DNA of 64,000 nt. Source: Tissierellales bacterium (lineage in GTDB: Bacteria > Bacillota > Clostridia > Tissierellales > Sedimentibacteraceae). The translations under genes were made by a program, and so were the position numbers. The DNA lies in contig JAHDQO010000006.1 in the NCBI GenBank assembly GCA_018433765.1, forward strand, positions 62,001 to 126,000. Direction: 5' to 3'. Within the stretch, counting starts at the first letter, position 1, and every line of letters begins with the position of its first letter. A model generated the notes under the pieces. The model made no database searches and was not told the DNA's origin. It saw only the letters and a program-made list of their open reading frames with translations. Shown here one piece after another: positions 54,204 to 63,532 of this stretch.

Positions 54204-54854
54204 GTGATCTTTATCTCTGTACAAATTTTATTATACATAGCAATGGCTAAATTTCTTTTTGGTAATAACAGCACAAGCAAAATTACTAGTTTAGTGTCAA
54301 ATCCAAGCAACATTGAAAACATGGTAAGTGTAATACGTTCATCAGCTCCATATACATCTAAGCAAATGGTAAATCACGTAAATTTATTATTACCTATATT
54401 AGAACAATTTAGCAGCTTTCTAAGTCTATATTCATTTATAGGCAAAGCTCAAAATTATACTCCTGTTAGATATTCAAATATTGATAATCCATCAGAAAAA
54501 CTGTCAAAAATAATGACTAATAATTCGGCTGACATAGCTAAACTCTTATCACCATTACTTGGAGGCAATTTAAACAATATTATCGGAAATCTAGCACAAA
54601 ACGCATTATTAAGCGGCAATAATGCACCTAGTAATACCATACATAATAACGCTAACGATAATAGTAATAATATGGGTGATATTTTAGGTTCACTTGCTAA
54701 AAGTTTTTTAGGAAACAATAACGGAAATATGAACTTAGAAAATATGGCGAAAAAATTGGTTAAGGACAATAATATAGATATAGGACAATTAGCAAAAACC
54801 ATAATGCCCTTATTAACTGATGGTTCATCAAATGATAATTTTAATAATAATTAG
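54204..54854 (+). CDS. Asn/Ser-rich protein of unknown function
   Basis: About 213-216 residues. A short hydrophobic N-terminus (VQILLYIAMAKFLFG), then a helical region (about 25-110) and an Asn-rich half with GNNNGNMNLENMAKKLVKD and repeated LLxPLLGG/LAKTIMPLL-type segments. The start is unusual: AAAGGATGTGATC (54197-54209) is almost the full anti-rRNA sequence, so GTG 54204 lies inside it; the codon at proper distance is ATC 54213, and the first ATG is 54243. No terminal anchor or enzymatic motif. Not recognised. Confidence 0.55.
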   Translation: MIFISVQILLYIAMAKFLFGNNSTSKITSLVSNPSNIENMVSVIRSSAPYTSKQMVNHVNLLLPILEQFSSFLSLYSFIGKAQNYTPVRYSNIDNPSEKLSKIMTNNSADIAKLLSPLLGGNLNNIIGNLAQNALLSGNNAPSNTIHNNANDNSNNMGDILGSLAKSFLGNNNGNMNLENMAKKLVKDNNIDIGQLAKTIMPLLTDGSSNDNFNNN

Positions 54855-54960
54855 CATTAGCTAGTCCATCTAACAAATGAAAATCATAATATTTTTTTAC
54901 TTATTAAACTATTTTAAATTATATACAACTGTTCATGGGACAAGATTAGAAGCACTCTCA

Positions 54961-57900
54961 TTATATAGAAAGTGCTTTTGATATATCAAATAAATACAAA
55001 TAGCTTTCTTTAACTTTGTTACCTGTTATTTTTTCTAAAGCCTCTTTATAAGATAAGATTTGAGGTGTATATTGATTTATAATCATATCTATATTATTAT
55101 CATTTACTGTATCTGTTTTATAATCTATAAGTACTATTTCATTCTCTTCATAAAAATAACAGTCTACAATTCCCTGTAAAAGAACAATATCATTACCATC
55201 AAAATTTTCTATTATTTTATTAGCTTCTTTTCTTATTACAAATGGTGTCTCCCTTTTGACATCATGTGATTTTAGCATTCTTTTACCTATTTCTGTTTTG
55301 AAAAATTCTGCTATTTTGTTAATATTTACAACTTCTTTTTCTTTCTCAGTTAATAACTTTTTATCACTCATTTTATTAACTTGTTGTTTTATATTATTTT
55401 CAGTTAAGCATTGCTTTAGATCTATATGCTGCATTACAAAGTGAGTTATTGTTCCTATTTCCTGCTTAGTAAACTTAATCTTTTCTTCCTTAAAATAAGG
55501 TATATCTTTTAATGAAGGTATTTTATATTTTACATAATCAATATTCTTATACTTTAATTTTTTCAAATCAGTAACAGTTAGTTTTGAAGGTATATCTACT
55601 GACTTATTATATTTATATTTCCAATTCAGTCTTTTTTCTATCTCATCATGGTATAAACTATTTGCTTGGTTTTTGTAACTTCTTAACTCATCAAGTATTT
55701 TAACTTTTTCAATGTCATACTTATTTTTTGATAATTCTATATCTTTTACATTCGTAATTTTTATATTCCATTTAGAATCATTATAATCAATATTACAATT
55801 ATCATCTTCAGATATGTTTCTCAAAATTAGTGCATCTTTATGATTATATATAGCTCCACATGCCCAATCTAAATAAGAAGAAGCATTATAAATGCTGTAA
55901 TAACTTATACCTCTTTTCCATTTCTTTGCTTTGGTTTCTATGTTAGCTACTGTTCCTATAAGTATCAATTTATCAACCGCTCTTGTTAAAGCTACATATA
56001 AAACACGCATCTCTTCCGATAAATTTTCAATTTTTATTGCATTTTTTAGTGCGATACGTGGAAGAGTTTCCTTATATAATCTATTGTCTAAATCTATATA
56101 CTTTGGAGCTAGTCCATATTTCTTATGTTTTAATATGCTTTTAGAAGTATCTTTCATATTAAATTTCTTGTTTAGACCGCATAAAATTACAACAGGGAAC
56201 TCTAATCCTTTGCTTTTATGGATAGTCATTAATCTTGTTACATTATCATTTTCACTTAATATTTTTGCTGTACTAACTTCACCTGATGATAAGTTTAATT
56301 TCTCAATATATTTTAAAAAGTTGAACAAACCTCTCATAGATGTTTTTTCATATTCGAAGGCTTTATCAGTTAATATTCTTAAATTAGCCTGACGCATTTT
56401 TCCGTTAGGAAGTACACCCGCAAAGTAATAATATCCTGTATCAATTATTATCTGCCATATTAATTCGTTTAACTTTGTATATCTACTTCTTCTTTTCCAT
56501 TTATCAATATTAGTAAAGAAAGTATGTAGTTTTTTTGAAAGATTATCTTTATATTCTATTTTATAAGCATAACATGCATCTATATAAGACATATTAGGAA
56601 ATGAAGCTCGTATCTGTATCATATCTTCTGTTTTAAACCCACCTATTGGTGATCTTAAAATACTCATTAATGGTATATCTTGCCTTATATTGTCTATTAG
56701 CTTTAATAAATTAATTACAATTTGTATCTCTATAGTCTCAAAATATCCTGCTCCTGCATCAGAATAAAATGGAATATTTTCTTCAAAAAATACTTCTTCG
56801 AATATCTGAGACCAGCTCGATACTGCTCTCATCAAGATAACTATATCTTTATACTCTATCTGCCTGTACTTTTTATCAGCAGGTAAATAAGTATTTTTAC
56901 CTATCAGCTCTTTTATCTTTTTTGCTGCAAATCTTGCTTCAATTTCAGCTGTTTTCATTGATTTTATTTCTTCGTCTATCTCTTCTTCATTTGTATTTTT
57001 ATCTATAATATTAAGTTCAATATAATTATCTTCTGTACTCTCAAATTTCATGCCATTGTACAAAAAAGCTTCCTCGTTATAGTCAATCTCACCAATCTTT
57101 TCTGACATTATTTTATTGAATACATAGTTTATACCATTGAGTATCTCTATTCTGCTTCTAAAGTTCTTCATCAAATCTACTCTTACATTTGAACTTGTTC
57201 CATCTTTACTGTAGGTTTTATATTTTTCAATGAATAAGCCGGGATCAGCAAGCCTAAATCTATATATACTTTGTTTTACATCTCCAACCATAAATAAATT
57301 ATTATGTCCTTTTATTTTGTTCATTATGGTTTCCTGTACTTGATTACTATCTTGATACTCATCTATAAATATAAATTTGAATTTATTTTTATAAAAATTA
57401 CTCACTTCTTCATCCGCCAGAAGTTTAAGAGTATAGTGTTCAACATCACTAAAATCTAATATAGAATTTTCTAATTTCTTCGAACTAAAAACCTGAAATA
57501 AATCATATATAAGAATATATAGTGCATTCATAACAGGATACATAGCAGTAAGTTCGTTAGCATAGTCATCCATCTTTTTATTAGGCAGTATTTTTTTAAT
57601 ATTATCTATAATCCCTTTATATTCTTTTCTTAAATCTTTTACTTCAGTTATTATATTTTCATCATATCTTTCTTTTTCTCTTCCTCTTATTGTCTTAAGT
57701 CTAGCATGATTTAAGTTATATAACCTTTCAGTAAAAGTATCAAAACTAATTTCTAGTCCAGCAACTAGAAAATTTATATTCTGTATATCATCTTTAATTG
57801 TATCTAAATATGGTATATTGCTAAACTTACATATATTTTTAGCTTCTAATAATATAGCTAAAGCTCCTTCTAATAAAATGCATATGTTTTCCATTACAGC

Positions 57901-58533
57901 TTTCATCCAATCTGATGAAATTATTTCTTCTTGTGAAACATTAAGCATATTAACTGCATTTTCAAGCCATTTTAGAGGCTCTGGAAAACTCAAAACAAAT
58001 TTATACGTATCTTTTATTATTTCTTGTAATTCTATATCATTCCTGCTTCCAGTAAAACTTTCTACTAACTTTATAAAGTATTGATCACTATTTGAGTAAG
58101 CATTTTCCAGCACTTCATCTACTGCTTCATTAAGCATAATACCTATTTCATTAGGATCACCTATCCTAAAATTCGGGTCAATATCCAAGTTGTGAAAGTT
58201 CTTTCTAACTACATCTATACAGAAGGAATGAATTGTAGATATTTGTGCCTTACTGAGTAAATGCAGCTGTTTTCTAAGATGTCTTACATCTCCTTTTCCG
58301 CACTCTATTTCTTTAGTAAGAGCTTTTTGGATTTTCTGCTTCATTCCATTAGCCGCAGCATTAGTGAAAGTTACAATAAGTAATTTATCTATATCAATTT
58401 TATCATCTTTTACAATATTAATTATTCGTTCAACTAAAACAGCTGTTTTACCTGAACCAGCTGCTGCTGAAACTAATAAGTTTGAATTTCTTAAATCAAT
58501 AGCTTTCTTTTGATCTTCTGTCCATGTAATCAT
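54961..58533 (-). CDS. addA: ATP-dependent helicase/nuclease subunit A
   Basis: 1190 residues. Motor and one nuclease of the AddAB complex that resects double-strand breaks for RecA. UvrD-type helicase with Walker A LLVSAAAGSGKTAVLVERI near the N-terminus, IFIDEYQDSNQVQE (Walker B), and VTRLMTIHKSKGLEFPVVI. C-terminal PD-(D/E)xK nuclease: DGNDIVLLQGIVDCYFY and EIVLIDYKTDTV. Its ATG overlaps the addB stop by four bases, giving coupled translation in the order addB-addA. Confidence 0.97.
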   Translation of the reverse strand: MITWTEDQKKAIDLRNSNLLVSAAAGSGKTAVLVERIINIVKDDKIDIDKLLIVTFTNAAANGMKQKIQKALTKEIECGKGDVRHLRKQLHLLSKAQISTIHSFCIDVVRKNFHNLDIDPNFRIGDPNEIGIMLNEAVDEVLENAYSNSDQYFIKLVESFTGSRNDIELQEIIKDTYKFVLSFPEPLKWLENAVNMLNVSQEEIISSDWMKAVMENICILLEGALAILLEAKNICKFSNIPYLDTIKDDIQNINFLVAGLEISFDTFTERLYNLNHARLKTIRGREKERYDENIITEVKDLRKEYKGIIDNIKKILPNKKMDDYANELTAMYPVMNALYILIYDLFQVFSSKKLENSILDFSDVEHYTLKLLADEEVSNFYKNKFKFIFIDEYQDSNQVQETIMNKIKGHNNLFMVGDVKQSIYRFRLADPGLFIEKYKTYSKDGTSSNVRVDLMKNFRSRIEILNGINYVFNKIMSEKIGEIDYNEEAFLYNGMKFESTEDNYIELNIIDKNTNEEEIDEEIKSMKTAEIEARFAAKKIKELIGKNTYLPADKKYRQIEYKDIVILMRAVSSWSQIFEEVFFEENIPFYSDAGAGYFETIEIQIVINLLKLIDNIRQDIPLMSILRSPIGGFKTEDMIQIRASFPNMSYIDACYAYKIEYKDNLSKKLHTFFTNIDKWKRRSRYTKLNELIWQIIIDTGYYYFAGVLPNGKMRQANLRILTDKAFEYEKTSMRGLFNFLKYIEKLNLSSGEVSTAKILSENDNVTRLMTIHKSKGLEFPVVILCGLNKKFNMKDTSKSILKHKKYGLAPKYIDLDNRLYKETLPRIALKNAIKIENLSEEMRVLYVALTRAVDKLILIGTVANIETKAKKWKRGISYYSIYNASSYLDWACGAIYNHKDALILRNISEDDNCNIDYNDSKWNIKITNVKDIELSKNKYDIEKVKILDELRSYKNQANSLYHDEIEKRLNWKYKYNKSVDIPSKLTVTDLKKLKYKNIDYVKYKIPSLKDIPYFKEEKIKFTKQEIGTITHFVMQHIDLKQCLTENNIKQQVNKMSDKKLLTEKEKEVVNINKIAEFFKTEIGKRMLKSHDVKRETPFVIRKEANKIIENFDGNDIVLLQGIVDCYFYEENEIVLIDYKTDTVNDNNIDMIINQYTPQILSYKEALEKITGNKVKESYLYLFDISKALSI

Positions 58534-61500
58534 TTATTCTCACCTTCCTTTAAAATAGTGAGTTGATTTACTATTTCATCTTTTGAAAATTTATTAATTT
58601 TTCTATACTTATTACCGTCAACCGATATATCATACTGGCATATTGATTTATACTCACAATACACGCATGGAGTAAAGTCATTCTTTTTATACGGTCTAAT
58701 ATCAATAATACCATTTAGTATATCTTCTGATATTTTAAATACTATATTCTCAACTTTTTCTAACATTTTTTCATATATTTCTTTTTCTAAAGTTTTTGAT
58801 GTTTTGCTTATACTGTCATTCCTGTTAAGTTTAACAGGTATTATGTCCGATGCTCTATTATCTAAAATTTCTTCATCTATCGCTTTTAAAATTTCTATAT
58901 TTTCTACCGAATATCCTTTTAACGATAATTTTCTGAATATTTCTTCTTCAACATTATCTGGACTTGTACAATCACCATCAAGCATAGGATCATCTATATT
59001 GAAATAAAATACCCCTCCTATTTCAGGCTTGTTTTTAAATAATTTTTCTCCATTTTTTAGAACTGCGTCAAGATAAATAAATAGTTGAAGCTGTAATCCA
59101 TTAATTACATCTGATATGTCAAGGTCTTTGCTTCCTGATTTATAGTCTATAATATTTACATATGTATTTTTCTCTTTTTTTAAAACATCTACCCTATCAA
59201 CTCTTCCTATAAGATAAATAATACTACCATTCTTTAGTTTTATTTCAATTGGATTTAATAAATTTTCCTCTTTTGCTTCTGAAAACTTTAGCTCATTATA
59301 TTCTGGTCTAAAGCTTCCTTTTCTTACTTGTTTAACTATTGTCCATGCAGCTCTATTTCCAAGTCTTTTTATTTTATTTTTCATATACCTGTTTCTGGCA
59401 TTTGCCTCTAAAGCATTGTTTTCTGATTTTTTCTCTTGTAAGATTTTATCCACTGATTGGCTCATGATTTCATAAACTTCATTTTTATCTAATTGAGAAA
59501 AATCAAGTTTTTCCTCTGTAATTTTATTAGTAAATTCTTCAACTGATTTATGAAAAATGTCACCAATATCATAGTATTCAACTTTATTTTCTTTTCTAGG
59601 CTTTGGCTTAAGTCCTGCTTGAACAAAAAACTTAAAAGGACATTCTACATAACTTTCAAGTTTAGATGCTGATAAAGTTAAAGGAATTTTGTAAATTTTA
59701 AAAACATTATCTTCTGAAATTTTTTCGTTCTTATTATTATATTGTATACCATTCTCTACAATTTGCTTTATTTGAGGAGTATTTCTATCAAACCATCCAT
59801 ATACATCTTTCCAAATGTTATTTATTTGCTGTCCTTCTGCATTTTCTCTTATTCTTTCGACTGCATAGTTTAAAGTTCCATTAACAGTTGAAACATAATT
59901 AATATCATTTACATCTGATATTTCACTTTCTACTTTGATATTTGGAAATATAGTTTTTAGTCTATCAATATATATTGAAGGCTGTAATGCTCTCCCTTCT
60001 ACTGTGCTTAAAGAGTAGCTAAAATATATCTTATCATCAGGTTTAGAAAAAGCTTTGTATATAGTGTGTTTCTCTTTATATGTACTATAAGAACTACCAC
60101 TTAAAAAATTTACTCCTAGCTTTGAAAGCACATCCTTTTCTTCATCTAGTAAAATGCCTTTATCACTTCCTAACGCTGGAAGCATTCCTTCATTAGTTCC
60201 CATAACAAATAAAATTTTTGATTTTTTTGTACTAGCTCTGTCTATTCCTCCTATACCTACTTTATCTATTGTTGGAGGTATAATACCTATTTCTATTTCT
60301 TTAAATCCTGCTTCTAATATTTTTTTGTATTGATCAGGTGTTATTTCGACTTCTGAAGCAGAAGCAATTATTTGATCAAACAGTTCCATAACTATGTTCC
60401 ATATTTGAGTATTTATATAAGCTGTTTCATAAAGACCTTTACTTTTTAAATCGTCTACCCAATTCTCCATTTTATCCTGAACATTATGAGTTTTTAGTAT
60501 ATTAAATAAAAAAGCAGTTATATCTTCTACATTTCTTAATGTACTAAACTCTTTTCTTAAATTTTTAAATTTTCCAGAAAACTTTTCTCTTAAATTTTCA
60601 TAGTATTCTATGTCATCTGCTCTAAATTCAAATTTGTCAAACCACTGTGTTCTTTCTATGCCATATTGTATAGCAAAGTTCTCAAGCTTATCTATATCGT
60701 TTTTATCAAAATCAACAAATCCTGATTTTAGGTATTCAAATACATTTTCATATTTAAAATTCCATATAAACATATCTAATATAGATAAAACAAACTTTGG
60801 AAGAACATTATCTATAATATTCCTTTTTATATCCAGATAGTAAGGAATTCCATATTGTGAAAACACTTTTTTAATATTAATAGAGTATTTATCCATATCA
60901 CTTACTGCAATAGTTATATCTTTCCACCTATAATTATTCTCTCTTACTAGATGAATTATTTTTCTTGCAGTTATCTCAGATTCAGTATAAGGATTCATAG
61001 CTGAATAAATAAATATATTTTCATTTTTTTCACTAAACTGCTCTAAGTTAATTGTAAACATATTTCTTTCTAAAAAATTTAATTCTTTATTTGAGTTATG
61101 TCTGTTGTTTAAAGGAGTTATTATTAATTCCGCTCCTGTATTTTCTGATATTTCCTTAAGCTTTTTATATGTATCATGTGTAGTTTTAAAGCTTTCCCAA
61201 TCATCTATTAATTCAAGATTTTTCAATGAATTACAATCAAGGTTAAGTACTATTGTAACTTTGCTTGAAATTTTAATTAGTTTTTCTATTATTTTATATC
61301 TCTGGCCTGTGAAGCTGTCAAAATTATCTATCCAAAAACTTGAATTTTTTAAATAATATGAATTATCCATCAACTCTATAAATAATCCAGCTTTATCTTC
61401 AGTATCAAAATATTTACCATTTATTTTGTTTTCTATATTTTCATAAATACATGTTATATCAAATATTTTTCTTTTTAAAACTTCATCGTTTATGCTGTAT

Positions 61501-61931
61501 TCTGTTATTTTTTTTAAAAATTCAGGATTTACATTGTTCTCTTTTAATTCTTTTATTAAATTATTAAACTCTTTTAAAAATCCCTCTTTTTTTGATGCCT
61601 TTTTATATACCTGTAACTCATTTATATGTTTATCAAATATCTGCTTCAAAAGCATTATTTTACCATAATCATTTATTTCTTGAATCTTTAAACTTCCTAC
61701 TTCTTCAAATATTTTATAAGCTAATCTTTTAAAGCTTAATATTTCCACTTCCATTATTCCTGAATAATTTAATCTTTCTATAACGTCATATTCAGATGAA
61801 TATGTAGTTTGTTCAGGCACAACAAGAACAAGGTTTTCTGAATTATCATTTTCTAACCTTGCTCTTATTTGATCATAAATATATGTTGATTTACCAGTCT
61901 TAGATCGACCAATAATTAACTCCAATTTCAT
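58530..61931 (-). CDS. addB: ATP-dependent nuclease subunit B
   Basis: 1133 residues. Partner of AddA, with an inactivated helicase that scans for Chi and a C-terminal nuclease. Walker A-like GRSKTGKSTYIYDQI at 8-22, nuclease motif VNIIDYKSGSKDLDISD, and the four cysteines of the structural [4Fe-4S] cluster: one in ESYVECPFKFFVQAGLKP and three in FTPCVYCEYKSICQYD. Begins about 1.2 kb after the YhaM-like gene's start, with repeats between them. Confidence 0.97.
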   Translation of the reverse strand: MKLELIIGRSKTGKSTYIYDQIRARLENDNSENLVLVVPEQTTYSSEYDVIERLNYSGIMEVEILSFKRLAYKIFEEVGSLKIQEINDYGKIMLLKQIFDKHINELQVYKKASKKEGFLKEFNNLIKELKENNVNPEFLKKITEYSINDEVLKRKIFDITCIYENIENKINGKYFDTEDKAGLFIELMDNSYYLKNSSFWIDNFDSFTGQRYKIIEKLIKISSKVTIVLNLDCNSLKNLELIDDWESFKTTHDTYKKLKEISENTGAELIITPLNNRHNSNKELNFLERNMFTINLEQFSEKNENIFIYSAMNPYTESEITARKIIHLVRENNYRWKDITIAVSDMDKYSINIKKVFSQYGIPYYLDIKRNIIDNVLPKFVLSILDMFIWNFKYENVFEYLKSGFVDFDKNDIDKLENFAIQYGIERTQWFDKFEFRADDIEYYENLREKFSGKFKNLRKEFSTLRNVEDITAFLFNILKTHNVQDKMENWVDDLKSKGLYETAYINTQIWNIVMELFDQIIASASEVEITPDQYKKILEAGFKEIEIGIIPPTIDKVGIGGIDRASTKKSKILFVMGTNEGMLPALGSDKGILLDEEKDVLSKLGVNFLSGSSYSTYKEKHTIYKAFSKPDDKIYFSYSLSTVEGRALQPSIYIDRLKTIFPNIKVESEISDVNDINYVSTVNGTLNYAVERIRENAEGQQINNIWKDVYGWFDRNTPQIKQIVENGIQYNNKNEKISEDNVFKIYKIPLTLSASKLESYVECPFKFFVQAGLKPKPRKENKVEYYDIGDIFHKSVEEFTNKITEEKLDFSQLDKNEVYEIMSQSVDKILQEKKSENNALEANARNRYMKNKIKRLGNRAAWTIVKQVRKGSFRPEYNELKFSEAKEENLLNPIEIKLKNGSIIYLIGRVDRVDVLKKEKNTYVNIIDYKSGSKDLDISDVINGLQLQLFIYLDAVLKNGEKLFKNKPEIGGVFYFNIDDPMLDGDCTSPDNVEEEIFRKLSLKGYSVENIEILKAIDEEILDNRASDIIPVKLNRNDSISKTSKTLEKEIYEKMLEKVENIVFKISEDILNGIIDIRPYKKNDFTPCVYCEYKSICQYDISVDGNKYRKINKFSKDEIVNQLTILKEGENK

Positions 61932-61949
61932 ATAAACCCTCTATAATAT

Positions 61950-62120
61950 ATTCTTATCCTTAAAACGAATAATTAGTAATGAGAAACGAGTAACAATGTT
62001 GATTTACTCATTACTTCGTAAATCTTTTCTTTATTAACACGGAAAAACACGGAATTTATTTTTCCAACTTTCCAACTTCTTACTTTCCATTTTGAATTTT
62101 GTATTTTTCATTTTGCATTT
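61950..62120. repeat. Mini-hairpin repeat with CATTTTGCATTTT tail
   Basis: GATTTAC ... GTAAATC stem (61,999-62,022), preceded by AGTAATGAGAAACGAGTAAC, the same lead-in seen near 51,070 and, inverted, 5,840. It is followed by AACACGGAAAAACACGGA and a run of CATTTTGAATTTT / CATTTTGCATTTT units to the end of the YhaM-like gene. Confidence 0.55.
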
Positions 62121-63098
62121 TCAATTTTCCATTTTATAAACGTTTCTGTTATCAAGTATCCAAATCCTATCAGAAAATTCACCTGGATTTACACTTTTCA
62201 AAGCATTTTCAAAATCAAACATTCTTGCGTCAATTATATCCAAATAATGAAGAAGTTCAGCTTCAGGTGTCATAGGTTTTTTTGGACTTCCATATTCTGG
62301 TTGATAGTGATGTGATAGTATCATATGCTGTAGTATAAGGCTTTTTTCTTTATCAAGACCAATTAACTCTGCCTGTACTTCTATTTCTTTTATTCCTTGT
62401 ATAATATGACCTAACAATTTCCCCTCAGTTGTATAATCTGAAACTATTCCAAGTTCATTTGAATCCATCTCACTTGTTTTGCATATATCATGCAATATAA
62501 CACCTGCATATACATAATCCATTTTAAGATAATCATATACTTGTCCAATTTTTTCTCCTGTTTGAAGCATTCTTAGTATATGATATAATAAACCACCTTT
62601 ATATGAATGATGGTTTTTCTTAGCAGCAGGATAGTATTTTAGCTTATTTTCATATTTTTTTATTATATTTGATACTAAAGTTTTTATTTCAACATCTTGA
62701 ATTTTTTCTATATATTTATTTATTTCGGCATACATTTTGTCTGAACTTATTGGAGCAGCAGGTACAAAATCATCTATATTGATATTGTCATTTTCTATTA
62801 TTCCTCTTATTTTACTTATTTTAAACTGCTTTTTACCCTGCCATTCTATTACTTCTCCTCTTGCTTTGACGATATTGTTTTCTTGAAATATTTGCAAATA
62901 TTTTTCGTTGTATTCCCATAGTTTAGCATTAATTTCCCCTGTTTTGTCTGCAAAAGTTATATCTATATATTTTTTTTTGTTATTTGATGTTTTTATATCG
63001 TATGATTTCACTAGAAAATATCCATCTGATTTATCTGAAACTTTTAAATTTTCTATTGTTTTATTTTCAATTAATTTATCTATAGCTATTTGTTCCAT
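62121..63098 (-). CDS. 3'-5' exoribonuclease YhaM family (OB-fold plus HD domain)
   Basis: 325 residues. N-terminal OB-fold nucleic-acid-binding domain (about 15-110) with KKYIDITFADKTGEINAKLWEY, then an HD hydrolase domain with HHSYKGGLLYHILRM (H163/H164), YAGVILHDICKT (H203-D204) and LQHMILSHHYQPEYGSPKKP, as in YhaM/CbfI nucleases that trim RNA and DNA 3' ends with a divalent metal. It lies upstream of addB on the same strand, separated by repeats. Confidence 0.92.
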   Translation of the reverse strand: MEQIAIDKLIENKTIENLKVSDKSDGYFLVKSYDIKTSNNKKKYIDITFADKTGEINAKLWEYNEKYLQIFQENNIVKARGEVIEWQGKKQFKISKIRGIIENDNINIDDFVPAAPISSDKMYAEINKYIEKIQDVEIKTLVSNIIKKYENKLKYYPAAKKNHHSYKGGLLYHILRMLQTGEKIGQVYDYLKMDYVYAGVILHDICKTSEMDSNELGIVSDYTTEGKLLGHIIQGIKEIEVQAELIGLDKEKSLILQHMILSHHYQPEYGSPKKPMTPEAELLHYLDIIDARMFDFENALKSVNPGEFSDRIWILDNRNVYKMEN

Positions 63099-63274
63099 CT
63101 CACTACCTCCTATTATACTTTTATCTTTTAATTATTTATATTTAGCTGTTAATGAATTATAACATAATGAAGCAAGTTCGAACAAGTACAGCATTTTTTT
63201 TTACTTTTTTATCACGCTATTTTCTATAATACATATAATAAATCAAGAAAAAGTATTTTTAAGGAGGTCTAGAT

Positions 63275-63376
63275 ATGGGTAACTTATTTGGCTGTGGAGA
63301 TAATGGTTGTAGCTTATTACTTTTCTTCTTGCTGTTAGTAGTTCTTTTCTGTAATTGCGACGGCTGCGGTTGCTAG
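63275..63376 (+). CDS. Tiny Cys-rich hydrophobic peptide, 33 residues
   Basis: MGNLFGCGDNGCS, then a hydrophobic core LLLFFLLLVVLF, then CNCDGCGC. Six Cys in 33 residues. Strong AAGGAGG six to seven bases before the ATG. Resembles the short hydrophobic spore- or coat-associated peptides (YjcZ-like) of Firmicutes in size and layout, but the Cys-rich ends are distinctive. Followed 25 bases later by a similar peptide gene. Confidence 0.65.
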   Translation: MGNLFGCGDNGCSLLLFFLLLVVLFCNCDGCGC

Positions 63377-63401
63377 TACAACTTAGATTGGAGGAATAAT
63401 T

Positions 63402-63482
63402 ATGTCACGTAGAGGTAGTTGCACAAGTTTACTATTCTTTTTCCTTATACTAGTATGCTTGTATTGTGGATACTGTGACTAA
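63402..63482 (+). CDS. Tiny Cys-containing hydrophobic peptide, 26 residues
   Basis: MSRRGSCTS, hydrophobic core LLFFFLILVCLY, then CGYCD. Four Cys. GGAGG seven to eight bases upstream of the ATG. Shares the plan of the preceding peptide (polar/Cys head, one helix, Cys tail), so the two look like tandem paralogues. Transcription probably ends at the hairpin at 63.5 kb. Confidence 0.6.
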   Translation: MSRRGSCTSLLFFFLILVCLYCGYCD

Positions 63483-63501
63483 GAAACATTTAATATATTA
63501 T

Positions 63502-63528
63502 AGAAAGTCAGGTTTCACCTGACTTTCT
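63502..63528. terminator. Hairpin between the peptide genes and the LysR gene
   Basis: AGAAAGTCAGG-TTTCA-CCTGACTTTCT: 11-bp perfect stem, 5-base loop, between convergent transcription units. U-runs are weak on both sides but the stem is strong. Confidence 0.65.
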
Positions 63529-63532
63529 AGCT

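Noticed and set aside
55931-56392. 153-codon plus-strand open frame inside addA
   Set aside because: Antisense shadow of a long conserved helicase gene; no ribosome binding site and no recognisable protein features.
54961-61931. Phage-defence island built on the AddAB helicase-nuclease
   Set aside because: addB-addA is the normal recombination/repair pair of Firmicutes and the neighbours are housekeeping or small unknown genes.
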